From positions 1 to 64,000 of the forward strand of contig NZ_BLLB01000002.1 of assembly GCF_010723735.1 (NCBI RefSeq): DNA of 64,000 bases. The letters run 5' to 3'. The position numbers and the translations under genes are program-made. Positions 22,304 to 30,823 of this stretch are shown here, one piece after another; position 1 is the first letter of the stretch, and each line of letters begins with the position of its first letter. Origin of the DNA: Mycolicibacterium hippocampi (GTDB taxonomy: Bacteria; Actinomycetota; Actinomycetes; Mycobacteriales; Mycobacteriaceae). The notes beneath the pieces were generated by a model that did not search any database, had not been told where the DNA came from, and saw only the letters and a list, made by a program, of their open reading frames with translations.

Positions 22304-23161
22304 GTGACCTCATCCGACCCGGCGGCAGGGGTGGGCCCACCCCCCGGGAAGCCGGCCTCATCGGAGCGCCCCATTCGCACCGCGGCGTTCTTCGATCTGG
22401 ACAAAACCGTGATCGCAAAATCCAGCACTTTGGCTTTCAGCAAACCCTTCTTCAGCCAGGGGCTAATTAATCGACGGGCCGTGCTGAAGTCGTCGTACGC
22501 GCAATTCCTTTTCCTGATGTCCGGTGCCGATCATGACCAGATGGACCGGATGCGCTCCTACATCACGAACATGTGCACCGGATGGGACGTCGAACAGATC
22601 AAGTCGATCGTCGGCGAGACCCTGCACGACATCGTGGATCCGCTGGTCTTCGCCGAAGCGGCCGAACTCATCGCCGACCACAAACTCTGCGGTCGCGACG
22701 TGGTCGTCGTCTCGGCATCCGGCGAGGAGATCGTGGCACCGATCGCCCGCGCCCTGGGCGCCACCCACGCGATGGCGACCCGGATGGTCGTCGAGGACGG
22801 CAAGTACACCGGCGAGATCGCGTTCTACTGCTACGGCGAGGGCAAGGTGGAGGCCATTCGCGCCCTCGCCGCCCGCGAGGGTTACGCGCTCGAACATTGC
22901 TACGCCTACTCGGACTCGATCACCGACCTGCCGATGCTCGAAGCCGTCGGTCATCCGACGGTGGTCAATCCGGACCGGGCGCTGCGCAAGGAAGCGACTG
23001 CGCGCGAGTGGCCCGTGCAGACCTTCACCAAGCCGGTGTCGCTGCGCGACCGCATTCCCGCCCCGTCCGGAGCGGCGGTGGCCACGACGGCTGCCGTCGG
23101 GGTCAGCGCACTGGCCGCCGGCGCGCTGACGTACACGCTGCTGCGCAGATTCGCGTTCTGA
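22304..23161 (+). CDS. HAD-IB family hydrolase, SerB-like (Rv3661 homologue)
   Basis: Haloacid-dehalogenase-type phosphatase of 285 residues. The nucleophile motif is FFDLDKTV, motif II lies in VVVVSASGEEI, and the metal-binding motif IV is AYSDSITDLPMLE. Family members of the TIGR01490 type dephosphorylate small molecules; the exact substrate is unknown. The C-terminus has one hydrophobic helix (ATTAAVGVSALAAGALTYTLL), suggesting membrane association. GTG 22304 is favoured because it follows the -10 box directly. The stop codon lies within a 13-base repeat. Confidence 0.8.
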   Translation: MTSSDPAAGVGPPPGKPASSERPIRTAAFFDLDKTVIAKSSTLAFSKPFFSQGLINRRAVLKSSYAQFLFLMSGADHDQMDRMRSYITNMCTGWDVEQIKSIVGETLHDIVDPLVFAEAAELIADHKLCGRDVVVVSASGEEIVAPIARALGATHAMATRMVVEDGKYTGEIAFYCYGEGKVEAIRALAAREGYALEHCYAYSDSITDLPMLEAVGHPTVVNPDRALRKEATAREWPVQTFTKPVSLRDRIPAPSGAAVATTAAVGVSALAAGALTYTLLRRFAF

Positions 23162-23188
23162 CTTCGCGTTCTGACTTCGCGTTCTGAC
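23150..23188 (+). repeat. Triplicated 13-bp unit at the HAD gene end
   Basis: TTCGCGTTCTGAC occurs three times head to tail (23150, 23163, 23176). The first copy encodes the last residues FAF and the stop codon; all copies carry TGA. Confidence 0.95.
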
Positions 23189-23253
23189 CCAACCCTGCCG
23201 CGCAGTAGCCGGCGTTGCTGTCGTAACGATCCGGATTCCGACCGGTTTTGCCC

Positions 23254-23282
23254 TTGCTGTGACTGGGGTCACGTAGTACAAA
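23254..23282 (+). promoter_or_regulatory. Ms1 promoter with CRP-like palindrome
   Basis: TTGCTG (23254-23259) and TACAAA (23277-23282) are separated by 17 bases and look like a sigma-A promoter. The spacer contains TGTGA-CTGGGG-TCACG at 23258-23273, nine of ten defined positions of the CRP consensus TGTGA-N6-TCACA. Binding there would compete with polymerase. The start point would be near 23289. Confidence 0.55.
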
Positions 23283-23288
23283 GGAAGC

Positions 23289-23603
23289 ACGGAAGCCGGG
23301 TGAGGCCAAGGTCGAGCCGGAAGAGAAGGCTCGTATCTCCCGATCCCAGCTCCCCAGCACGGGTCCCGGAACCCACGCGGAGCACATACCGCGAAATAGG
23401 TAAAAGTGTTGCGGGCCTGCGGAATTACGAAGAACGGACGACCACGACAGCCCTTTGGGTGGGGTTGCAGTCGTAGCGCTTCGTGAGAACGCCGAGGCCA
23501 ACCCACGCAACCCAGACAAGCACGCTTGGTAACCGGAATTCGTGCTCGCGGGCGGCGATCCGAAGTATTTTCGAATTACTTCGGGCGCCGCCCGCCTCGT
23601 TTT
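23289..23603 (+). ncRNA. Ms1 / MTS2823 small RNA locus
   Basis: In mycobacteria the abundant RNA-polymerase-binding sRNA Ms1 (MTS2823 in M. tuberculosis, about 300 nt) lies exactly between the Rv3661 and Rv3662c homologues. Here that gap has no coding frame of quality but has a promoter at its left end and an excellent intrinsic terminator at its right end, bounding an RNA of about 315 bases on the plus strand. Ms1 binds sigma-free core polymerase and accumulates in stationary phase. Identification is by synteny and architecture; the 5' end is estimated. Confidence 0.72.
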
Positions 23604-23604
23604 G
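23548..23604 (+). terminator. Intrinsic terminator of the Ms1 locus
   Basis: The outer stem pairs GCGGGCGGCG (23548-23557) with CGCCGCCCGC (23586-23595), the inner stem CCGAAGTA (23560-23567) with TACTTCGG (23577-23584), and CTCGTTTT follows. T residues follow only on the plus strand, so it ends a rightward transcript. Confidence 0.88.
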
Positions 23605-23627
23605 CTGGCCCGCCTGCAACCGCGGTA

Positions 23628-24401
23628 TCAGCCCGAGGCCGACTGCGCGATGGACAACGCCTCGCGGGCGCCGGCATGCAGTGCCTCGCTGCTGAGCACC
23701 AGCCACGCCGTCAGCCCCTCCGCGGTTCCCGACGCGAAACCTCGGGCAGCTGCCTGGTAGTCGCCCGAGCGGCGCATCCAGTGCACCTCGGGTACCCCGA
23801 GGCCGTGCGGGTCGAGCCCGCTGGCGATCGTCACCAGCCTCGACACCGCGCGGGCCACCACGCCGTCGGCGGTGCCGAACGGGCGCAGGGTGAGCAGTTC
23901 CCCGTGCCCGACGGCCGCCAGCACCGTGGCGGGTACCCGGGTGGCGCTGGTCATGACGTCGGCGAGCAACTCGAGTCGCCGGCCGATGTCGGCGTCGGCG
24001 CGCGGCCGTCCGAGGCGGTCCGCCTCGACCAGATCCGTCGCCGCGAGCGCATGCAGCTTGGCGATGGCCTGCAGCGGCGCCCGCCGCCACACCCCCACCA
24101 GCGCTCCTTCACCGCCTTCGAGCGCCTCGGCCACCCGCAATGCGCCGGCGAGCACCGGGTCACTGCCGGCATCGTCCGCCGCTGCGGTGGCGAATTGGAG
24201 CGGTCCGCCGTCGAGCACCGACGACGCCCTGGCCGCCCGCAACGACGCCTCGGCTGCCGATTTCGGCCAGCCGCGTAGATTGGTCCGATGCCGGTGAGCC
24301 CGACCGAGCGCCTCGCGCGCCTCGTCGCCGGCCTGGACGACGCCGGGGAGCCGGGACAACGGCGCCAGGAGGTCGCCGGCCGCCCCGCCGTCGGCCGTCA
24401 T
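23628..24401 (-). CDS. Conserved actinobacterial protein, Rv3662c-like
   Basis: A 257-residue mostly helical soluble protein, recognised by place (after Ms1, before acs) and by its conserved block RTNLRGWPKSAAEASLRAARASSVLDGG. The early part with the GWP-AAEASLRAARASSVLDG pattern recalls the N-terminal helices of Fic-type proteins, but no HPFxxGNG catalytic motif is present. ATG at 24401. It converges on the Ms1 terminator. Function unknown. Confidence 0.7.
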   Translation of the reverse strand: MTADGGAAGDLLAPLSRLPGVVQAGDEAREALGRAHRHRTNLRGWPKSAAEASLRAARASSVLDGGPLQFATAAADDAGSDPVLAGALRVAEALEGGEGALVGVWRRAPLQAIAKLHALAATDLVEADRLGRPRADADIGRRLELLADVMTSATRVPATVLAAVGHGELLTLRPFGTADGVVARAVSRLVTIASGLDPHGLGVPEVHWMRRSGDYQAAARGFASGTAEGLTAWLVLSSEALHAGAREALSIAQSASG

Positions 24402-24528
24402 CTGTGCTCACCACCGGTCACGCCCGCACACGCTAGTCGACCACTGGACCCGCCAGCCATCACGTTCATCGCACGGCAGGCGCCGTCTACAGCCGTACTT
24501 GTGAGTTGCCAACGCTGATGCAACCTTC

Positions 24529-24544
24529 GGTGACTACCCTCACA
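24529..24544 (+). promoter_or_regulatory. CRP-like site and -10 box at acs
   Basis: GGTGA-CTACCC-TCACA matches nine of ten positions of the CRP consensus. A -10-like TACCCT (24535-24540) lies inside it and the acs ATG is seven bases further, so acs is probably leaderless and a protein bound here would block the promoter. Confidence 0.45.
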
Positions 24545-24547
24545 GTC

Positions 24548-26512
24548 ATGACCGAGACGCACGCCGAAGTCCAGTCTTCGTACCCCCCGGCCCCCGAGTT
24601 CGCCGAGAACGCCAACGCGACAGCGGCGTTGTACGACGCGGCGGAGGCCGACCGGTTGGCATTCTGGGCCGACCAGGCCAACAAGCTGAGCTGGGACACC
24701 CCGTTCGACGAAGTGCTCGACTGGTCCGAGGCGCCCTTCGCGAAATGGTTCGTCGGCGGCAAGCTCAACGTCGCCTACAACTGCGTCGACCGTCATGTCG
24801 AGGCCGGCAACGGTGACCGAGTCGCGATCCACTGGGAGGGTGAACCGGTCGGCGACGCTCGCGACATCACCTACTCCCAGCTCAAAGACGAAGTGTGCCA
24901 AGCGGCCAACACGCTCGCCGAACTCGGCTTGCGATCCGGTGACCGGGTCGCCATCTACATGCCGATGGTGCCCGAGGCCATCATCGCGATGCTGGCCTGC
25001 GCGCGCCTGGGCGCGATGCATTCGGTGGTGTTCGCCGGATTCTCCGCCTCGGCGCTGAAGGCCCGGATCGAGGACGCCGAGGCCAAGCTGGTGATCACCA
25101 GCGACGGTCAGTTCCGCCGCGGCAAGGCGGCTTCGCTGAAGGCCGGGGTCGACGAGGCGATCGAGGGCCTCGGTGACAACAGTCCCGTCGAGCACGTACT
25201 GGTGGTGCGCCGCACCGGAATCGACGTGCCGTGGACCGAGGGCCGCGACCTGTGGTGGGACGAGACCGTCCCGAAGGCCTCCACCGACCACGAGCCGGAG
25301 GCGTTCGACTCCGAGCATCCGCTGTTCCTGCTGTACACCTCGGGAACCACCGGCAAGCCCAAGGGCATCATGCACACCTCGGGCGGGTATCTGACGCAGG
25401 CGGCGTACACCGTCTACAACGTCTTCGACGTCAAACCGGACTCCGACGTGTACTGGTGCACCGCCGACATCGGCTGGGTCACCGGACACACCTACATCGT
25501 GTACGGACCGCTGGCCAACGGTGTCACGCAGGTCGTCTACGAGGGCACACCGGCCTCACCCGACGAGCACCGCCACTTCCAGGTCATCGAAAAGTACGGT
25601 GTGACAATCTATTACACCGCTCCCACGGTGGTGCGCACGTTCATGAAGTGGGGCCGCGAGCTCGCCTTCGAACACGATCTGTCAAGCGTCCGGTTGCTGG
25701 GCTCGGTGGGTGAGCCGATCAACCCCGAGGCATGGCGGTGGTACCGCCTGGTGTTCGGCAGCGACAAGACGCCGGTCGTGGACACCTGGTGGCAGACCGA
25801 GACCGGGGCGGCGATGATCTCACCGCTGCCCGGGGTGACCGACTGCAAGCCGGGATCGGCGATGCGCCCGCTGCCCGGGATCTCCGCCAAGATCGTCGAC
25901 GACGACGGCAAGGATCTCGAGCCCAGCCCCGACCACGGCGAACACGTCACCGGCTACCTGGTGCTCGACAAGCCGTGGCCGGCGATGCTGCGCGGCATCT
26001 GGGGCGATCCGGAGCGGTTCAAGGAGACCTACTGGTCGCGGTTCGCCGAGCAGGGCTGGTACTTCGCGGGTGACGGCGCCCGGTACGGCAGCGACGGCGA
26101 GATCTGGGTGCTGGGCCGCATCGACGACGTGATGAACATCTCCGGCCACCGGATCTCCACTGCCGAGGTGGAGTCTGCGCTCGTCGGACACTCCGGGGTG
26201 GCCGAGGCGGCCGTCGTCGGCGCCACCGACGAGCACACCGGTCAGGCGATCTGCGCCTTCGTCATCCTCAAGTCCCACCACGCCGAGATGTCACACGAAC
26301 AGATGGTGGACGAACTGCGTTCCGAGGTGGCCAAGGAGATCTCTCCGATCGCCAAGCCCCGCGAGATCCACGTGGTGCCGGAGTTGCCCAAGACCCGAAG
26401 CGGCAAGATCATGCGCCGGTTGTTGCGTGACGTGGCCGAAGGCCGCGAGCTCGGCGACACCTCGACACTGGTCGATCCCAGCGTGTTCGAGGCGATCAGG
26501 GAGAGCAAGTAG
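24548..26512 (+). CDS. acs: Acetyl-CoA synthetase
   Basis: AMP-forming ligase that turns acetate, ATP and CoA into acetyl-CoA in the cytoplasm. It has 654 residues, normal for Acs. The phosphate loop YTSGTTGKPKG, DTWWQTETG and GRIDDVMNISGHR are all present, and the C-terminal TRSGKIMRRLLR contains the lysine known in mycobacteria to be acetylated by the cAMP-dependent acetyltransferase. ATG 24548 is favoured by the -10 spacing and by the start MTETHAEVQSSYPP. Unlike M. tuberculosis, no dpp permease genes precede it. Confidence 0.95.
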   Translation: MTETHAEVQSSYPPAPEFAENANATAALYDAAEADRLAFWADQANKLSWDTPFDEVLDWSEAPFAKWFVGGKLNVAYNCVDRHVEAGNGDRVAIHWEGEPVGDARDITYSQLKDEVCQAANTLAELGLRSGDRVAIYMPMVPEAIIAMLACARLGAMHSVVFAGFSASALKARIEDAEAKLVITSDGQFRRGKAASLKAGVDEAIEGLGDNSPVEHVLVVRRTGIDVPWTEGRDLWWDETVPKASTDHEPEAFDSEHPLFLLYTSGTTGKPKGIMHTSGGYLTQAAYTVYNVFDVKPDSDVYWCTADIGWVTGHTYIVYGPLANGVTQVVYEGTPASPDEHRHFQVIEKYGVTIYYTAPTVVRTFMKWGRELAFEHDLSSVRLLGSVGEPINPEAWRWYRLVFGSDKTPVVDTWWQTETGAAMISPLPGVTDCKPGSAMRPLPGISAKIVDDDGKDLEPSPDHGEHVTGYLVLDKPWPAMLRGIWGDPERFKETYWSRFAEQGWYFAGDGARYGSDGEIWVLGRIDDVMNISGHRISTAEVESALVGHSGVAEAAVVGATDEHTGQAICAFVILKSHHAEMSHEQMVDELRSEVAKEISPIAKPREIHVVPELPKTRSGKIMRRLLRDVAEGRELGDTSTLVDPSVFEAIRESK

Positions 26513-26514
26513 CC

Positions 26515-27222
26515 TCAGGCCGCCCCCACCGGCACAAAACCGCTGCCCGGCCGTCCTTTGGCGGTGATGTCGGCGAGTTGGGTGTTGAACGACATCGTGA
26601 CCGCCGGGGTGTGCAGCGGGATGAACTTGATCACGCAGGTCGGCAGCTCCTCGGAGAACGCCCCGTGAATCATGCCGACGAGCCTGTTGTCGACTGTGAC
26701 CGGCGCCCCGGAGTCGCCGGGCTGCCCGCAGACCTGGTTGACGATCGTGCCGGGCTCCTCACCCGGCCCCCAGGTGACCCCACACGAATAGCCGGTGGTG
26801 CGGCCGAGCTTGCAGGCCACGTCGCCGAACGCGGGATCCGGCCCGAGCCCGTCGATGCGGAACCCGTTGACCGAACTGGTCGGGATGACCTTGGCCCGGT
26901 CGAACTCGATCACCGCGTAGTCCAGGCCGTCGTTGCCTGCGACCATCGTGCCGACGACGCCCGCGCTCTCGTCCCCTTCGGCGGCCACCACCGCGCCCGG
27001 TCCGCCGCAGTGCGCCGAGGTGAACCCGATCAGGCTGCCGCGATTGTCGGTTCCGATCGTGGTCAGGGTGCACAACGTCTCGCCGTTGACGACGAGCCCG
27101 GAGCCGCCCCCGAGCGTCACCGGCGAGTCGGCATGGGCGGGGGCGACGATCCCGGCCGTGAGCATGGCGCCCAGCGCCACGATCACAGCAGAGACTGTCA
27201 GCGTCAGGCCGCTGGTCCTCAA
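26515..27222 (-). CDS. Secreted chymotrypsin-fold serine protease (Rv3668c-like)
   Basis: A 235-residue exported protein. Residues 1-31 form a signal peptide (hydrophobic core TVSAVIVALGAMLTAGIVA, cut after AHA). The catalytic triad is visible: His in FTSAHCGG, Asp in GLDYAVIEF and Ser in GQPGDSGAPVTV. Four cysteines could form disulphides. It resembles alpha-lytic/streptogrisin-type proteases without a long pro-region. The stop is three bases from the acs stop, convergent. Substrate unknown. Confidence 0.82.
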   Translation of the reverse strand: MRTSGLTLTVSAVIVALGAMLTAGIVAPAHADSPVTLGGGSGLVVNGETLCTLTTIGTDNRGSLIGFTSAHCGGPGAVVAAEGDESAGVVGTMVAGNDGLDYAVIEFDRAKVIPTSSVNGFRIDGLGPDPAFGDVACKLGRTTGYSCGVTWGPGEEPGTIVNQVCGQPGDSGAPVTVDNRLVGMIHGAFSEELPTCVIKFIPLHTPAVTMSFNTQLADITAKGRPGSGFVPVGAA

Positions 27223-27386
27223 GAATCACTCCCCAATCGACGTGCCCGACCCCGTCCCTGAAGGAACCCAGGCAGTCTATCTCCGGTCGGAATCGTTTAG
27301 CGCCACGCCACGTGGCAATATTGGTCCCGCCATTGATCCCGATACTTGAACCGCGACCTGACAGCAGATGCGGGAAGGAAGCTTCC

Positions 27387-27899
27387 GTGAGCGACCGCAA
27401 GAACGGCGTGCCGACCACCGTGACCTCGATACCTCTGGTGGACCCGCACGCGGCCAAGCCCGACCCGTCGATCGGTGATCTGGTCAAGGACGCCACCTCC
27501 CAGGTGTCGACCCTGGTGCGTGCCGAGGTGGAGTTGGCCAAGGCCGAGATCACCCGCGACGTCAAGAAGGGGTTGACCGGCAGCGTCTTCTTCATCCTGG
27601 CGCTGGTGGTGCTGTTCTACTCGACGTTCTTCTTCTTCTTTTTTGTCGCCGAGTTGCTGGACAGCTGGCTGTGGCGCTGGGCCGCCTTCCTGATCGTGTT
27701 CGGCATCATGGTGGTGGTGACCGCGGTGCTGGCCCTGGTCGGCTATCTGAAGGTGCGCCGGATCCGTGGACCGCAGCAGACGATCGAGTCGGTCAAGGAG
27801 ATCCCCGAGGCACTGAACCCGGGCCCTGACAAGGCCGCGAAAGCGGTCGCGTCTCGAGACGGCAAGCAGGCGTCGACCGCCGACCCGTCGGGCTGGTAA
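27387..27899 (+). CDS. Phage-holin-family (DUF1469-like) membrane protein, Rv3669-like
   Basis: About 170 residues: an amphipathic N-terminal part rich in SIGDLVKDATSQVSTLVRAEVELAKAE (typical of the holin-superfamily III proteins), then two long hydrophobic helices (FFILALVVLFYSTFFFFFFVAELL; AAFLIVFGIMVVVTAVLALVGYL) and a polar tail. Despite the family name these are chromosomal membrane proteins of unknown role. GTG 27387 follows GGGAAGGAAG. The stop TAA overlaps the ATG of ephE, so the two are co-transcribed. Confidence 0.72.
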   Translation: MSDRKNGVPTTVTSIPLVDPHAAKPDPSIGDLVKDATSQVSTLVRAEVELAKAEITRDVKKGLTGSVFFILALVVLFYSTFFFFFFVAELLDSWLWRWAAFLIVFGIMVVVTAVLALVGYLKVRRIRGPQQTIESVKEIPEALNPGPDKAAKAVASRDGKQASTADPSGW

Positions 27900-28864
27900 T
27901 GGTCCGACCCGGTCCGTCGGTGGTGCGCATCGCCGGGCCGTGGCGTCATCTGGACGTGCACGCCAACGGGATTCGGTTCCACGTCGTCGAGGCAGAACGG
28001 CGGCCGGACACCGAGGACGGGTCGACGGCCCTCACCGATCGGCCGCTGGTCATCCTGTTGCACGGTTTCGGGTCGTTCTGGTGGTCCTGGCGGCACCAAC
28101 TCAAAGGCCTGACCGGGGCCCGGGTAGTGGCCGTCGACCTGCGCGGTTACGGAGGCAGCGACAAACCACCGCGGGGCTACGACGGCTGGACCCTGGCCGG
28201 AGACACCGCAGGTCTGGTGCGCGCACTGGGGCACAAGTCCGCCACGCTCGTCGGGCATGCCGACGGCGGACTGGTCTGCTGGGCCACCGCCGTTCTACAT
28301 CCCAGGGCGGTGCACGCCATCGCGGTGGTGAGCTCCCCTCACCCGGCCGCGTTGCGGACCTCGGCGCTGACCCGTCGCGATCAGGGCGCCGCGCTGCTGC
28401 CGTGGATGCTGCGCTACCAGGTGCCGGTGTGGCCCGAACGCGCGCTGACACGCCACGACGGCGCCGAACTGGAGCGGCTGGTGCGCAGCCGGTCCAGCGC
28501 AAAATGGCAAGCAAGCGAAGACTTCTCGGAGACCATCGGCCACCTGCGGCGCGCCATCGGGATCCCGTCGGCAGCGCACTCGGCGCTGGAGTACCAACGC
28601 TGGGCGGTGCGAAGCCAACTGCGCAGCGAGGGACGCCGGTTCCTCCGGACGATGAAGCGTCCGCTACCGGTTCCGGTGCTGCATCTGCGCGGCGATGCCG
28701 ACCCGTACGTGCTGGCCGATCCGGTACACCGGACACAGCGGTACGCTCCACACGGACGGTACGTAACACTGGACGGCGCCGGGCATTTCGGGCACGAAGA
28801 GGCGCCCGAGACGGTCAACGAACACCTGTCGCGCTTTCTGGCGCAGGTGTACTCCGCTAACTGA
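27899..28864 (+). CDS. ephE: Alpha/beta hydrolase, epoxide hydrolase-like EphE (Rv3670)
   Basis: A 321-residue soluble alpha/beta hydrolase. The oxyanion loop is LLHGFGSFWWSWR, the nucleophile elbow reads VGHADGGLVCW, the acid is in LRGDADPYV and the histidine in GAGHFGHEEAPE. In true epoxide hydrolases the elbow is GHDxGG; here the nucleophile position is alanine and the aspartate is one place later, so activity as an epoxide hydrolase is in doubt. ATG 27899 overlaps the preceding stop (TAATG). It overlaps the convergent marP by eight bases. Confidence 0.75.
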   Translation: MVRPGPSVVRIAGPWRHLDVHANGIRFHVVEAERRPDTEDGSTALTDRPLVILLHGFGSFWWSWRHQLKGLTGARVVAVDLRGYGGSDKPPRGYDGWTLAGDTAGLVRALGHKSATLVGHADGGLVCWATAVLHPRAVHAIAVVSSPHPAALRTSALTRRDQGAALLPWMLRYQVPVWPERALTRHDGAELERLVRSRSSAKWQASEDFSETIGHLRRAIGIPSAAHSALEYQRWAVRSQLRSEGRRFLRTMKRPLPVPVLHLRGDADPYVLADPVHRTQRYAPHGRYVTLDGAGHFGHEEAPETVNEHLSRFLAQVYSAN

Positions 28865-30044
28865 TGCAGGTTCCGGTGGGCACCCGGTCGACATTGCCCA
28901 CCCTGGCCATCTGCCGCGCCACTTCGTCGGCGGTGAGCACGAACCCGGTGTCGACGTCGTCGACCGCCGCGCCGAACACCACGCCGAGGACCTTGCCGCT
29001 GCGGTTGATCATGGGGCCGCCCGAATTACCTTGGCGCACAGTTCCCCTGATGGTGTACACCTCGCGGTTGACGGTTGTGGTGCGATAGATGTCGGGGCCG
29101 TTGAGCTCGATGACCTCCCGGACGCGCGACGGCGTCGCGAGGAAATCCCCGCCACCGGGATACCCCATCACGATGCCGTCGGTGCCCGGAGGAGCCTCGC
29201 CCTCCGCGAACTGCAGCGGCGCGGACGGCAGGTCCGGCACGTCGAGGATCGAGATGTCGGCGTCGGGATCGTAGGAGACCACGCCAGCCTCGTAGGTCTG
29301 CCCGTCGATCTCGACGGTGACGCTCTCCGATCCCGCGACCACGTGGGCGTTGGACATCACCCGGTTCGGAGCGACCACGAAGCCGCTACCCTCGAGCACC
29401 TTCTGGCAACTCTGTGCCACTCCCTGCACCTTGACCACGCTCGGCCGCGTCGCACCGACCACAGCGGACTCGGCCAGCGACGCGTCGGGCGCGTCGACGG
29501 CAGCGACGTCTGTCGGCCCGAACGGTTTGAGCACATCGTGGAGTCCGGCGTTGTCCCACAGCGCCGAGAGCCGGTTGGGCACCGACCTGAGCCAGTTCGG
29601 CGCGACGGCGTCGACCTCGGCGATCACCCTCGAATCACGGACGGCCGCGGCCAGATTGGGCTGCGGCGACGACGTCAGCGCGGTGCCGAGCAGCCATGCG
29701 GCGGTCAGGACCAGAACCAGCTGCACGGCGACCCCGACGACGGAGTCGAAGATGCGTAGGGTGGGGCTGCGGATCGCGCCGCGCACCGCCCGGCCGAGCA
29801 CCACGCCGGCGATCTCCCCGATCACCACCAGCGCCAGGATCAGGAACAGGGTCACGAACAACTGGGTGCGCGGGCCGGTGATGTGGCTGACGACGTGTGG
29901 CGCGAGCAGCACCCCCGCCACCGCGCCGAGCACGACGCCGACCAGGGCCAGCAGGGAACCCGGCGCCCCGGAACGCCAGCCGGAGATGGCAGCGACGAGC
30001 GCGACGGCGAGGATGGCGATGTCCAGCCACTGTGACGATGTCAT
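28857..30044 (-). CDS. marP: Membrane-anchored periplasmic serine protease MarP
   Basis: A 395-residue homologue of M. tuberculosis Rv3671c, needed there for survival in acid. Four N-terminal helices (residues about 1-130) are of the CvpA-like type, followed by a trypsin-like domain in the periplasm. The triad is His in SNAHVVAG, Asp in DPDADISIL and Ser in RQGNSGGPM. Two cysteines (AQSCQK and the C-terminal GTCIS) can form the redox-sensitive disulphide known in MarP. It is last in the nth-side leftward operon Rv3673c-Rv3672c-marP. Confidence 0.9.
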   Translation of the reverse strand: MTSSQWLDIAILAVALVAAISGWRSGAPGSLLALVGVVLGAVAGVLLAPHVVSHITGPRTQLFVTLFLILALVVIGEIAGVVLGRAVRGAIRSPTLRIFDSVVGVAVQLVLVLTAAWLLGTALTSSPQPNLAAAVRDSRVIAEVDAVAPNWLRSVPNRLSALWDNAGLHDVLKPFGPTDVAAVDAPDASLAESAVVGATRPSVVKVQGVAQSCQKVLEGSGFVVAPNRVMSNAHVVAGSESVTVEIDGQTYEAGVVSYDPDADISILDVPDLPSAPLQFAEGEAPPGTDGIVMGYPGGGDFLATPSRVREVIELNGPDIYRTTTVNREVYTIRGTVRQGNSGGPMINRSGKVLGVVFGAAVDDVDTGFVLTADEVARQMARVGNVDRVPTGTCIS

Positions 30045-30046
30045 GG

Positions 30047-30823
30047 TCAGGCTTCACCGTAGCTGCCCGCGACGCCCAGAAGCGCCATTGCCTCGTCGAG
30101 TTCGCGCACGTTGTCGGTGTCCCACGGCGCCGCCCAGCCCGCGACGTCGAGCAGCGCGGAGATCACCTGCCCGGTGAACCCCCACACCAGCATCTCGTTG
30201 AGCAGGAACGCCGGACCGGCCGTGCGGCGGGTGTTCTCGCTGCGGTACACCATGATCCGGTTCTCCGGGTTGACGAACGCCCGGACCGGGACCCGCGCGA
30301 CCACGGCGGTCTCGGCGCGGTCGACAACCGCGACCGGTCCGGGGTCGGGCGAGTACGCGAGCACCGGCACCACGTGGAAACCCGACGGCGGGATGAACAT
30401 CCGCTCGAGGGTAGCCAGCGGACGCAGCCGGCCGGCGTCGATGCCGGTCTCCTCGGTGGCCTCGCGGAGGGCGGTGTGGACCGGGCCGTCGTCCTCCGGA
30501 TCAGCCGCACCGCCGGGGAACGCGGCCTGTCCGGCGTGATGGCGCAGCGTCGAGGCACGCACCGTGACGAGCAGGTCGGCGTCGTCGGGAAGGAGCCCGG
30601 GTTCGCCGTCGACCGGGCCGGAGAACAACACCAACACCGCGGCGTCGCGGCGGGAGCGGGTCCTGGCGGCGGTGGTGTTGGCTGCAGTGATCGCCGCCAG
30701 CACCTCGGCGGGCACGCGGCGGCGGTAGGCGTCCTTCACCGCGTCAGGCCGCGTCACCAGCGGTGTCAACCACTGCGGGGCCGCGTCGGGATTCAGCTCG
30801 CCGGCCCGGTTTTCCCAGCTCAC
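30047..30823 (-). CDS. Nudix hydrolase, CoA pyrophosphatase-like (Rv3672c)
   Basis: A 258-residue Nudix protein. The box GGAADPEDDG...REATEETGI fits G-x5-E-x7-REUxEExGU. The preceding segment resembles the UPF0035 element that marks CoA pyrophosphatases, so hydrolysis of CoA or its derivatives to phosphopantetheine and ADP is likely. The stop is two bases before marP and the start overlaps the thioredoxin-like gene by four bases, a tight operon. Specificity not proved. Confidence 0.75.
   Translation of the reverse strand: MSWENRAGELNPDAAPQWLTPLVTRPDAVKDAYRRRVPAEVLAAITAANTTAARTRSRRDAAVLVLFSGPVDGEPGLLPDDADLLVTVRASTLRHHAGQAAFPGGAADPEDDGPVHTALREATEETGIDAGRLRPLATLERMFIPPSGFHVVPVLAYSPDPGPVAVVDRAETAVVARVPVRAFVNPENRIMVYRSENTRRTAGPAFLLNEMLVWGFTGQVISALLDVAGWAAPWDTDNVRELDEAMALLGVAGSYGEA

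Noticed and set aside
24398..25489. A 363-codon minus-strand frame
   Set aside because: Antisense to acs and without recognisable sequence.
27300..27320. GCCACGTGGC palindrome before the holin-like gene
   Set aside because: A 10-base palindrome is expected by chance at this GC content and no regulator points to it.
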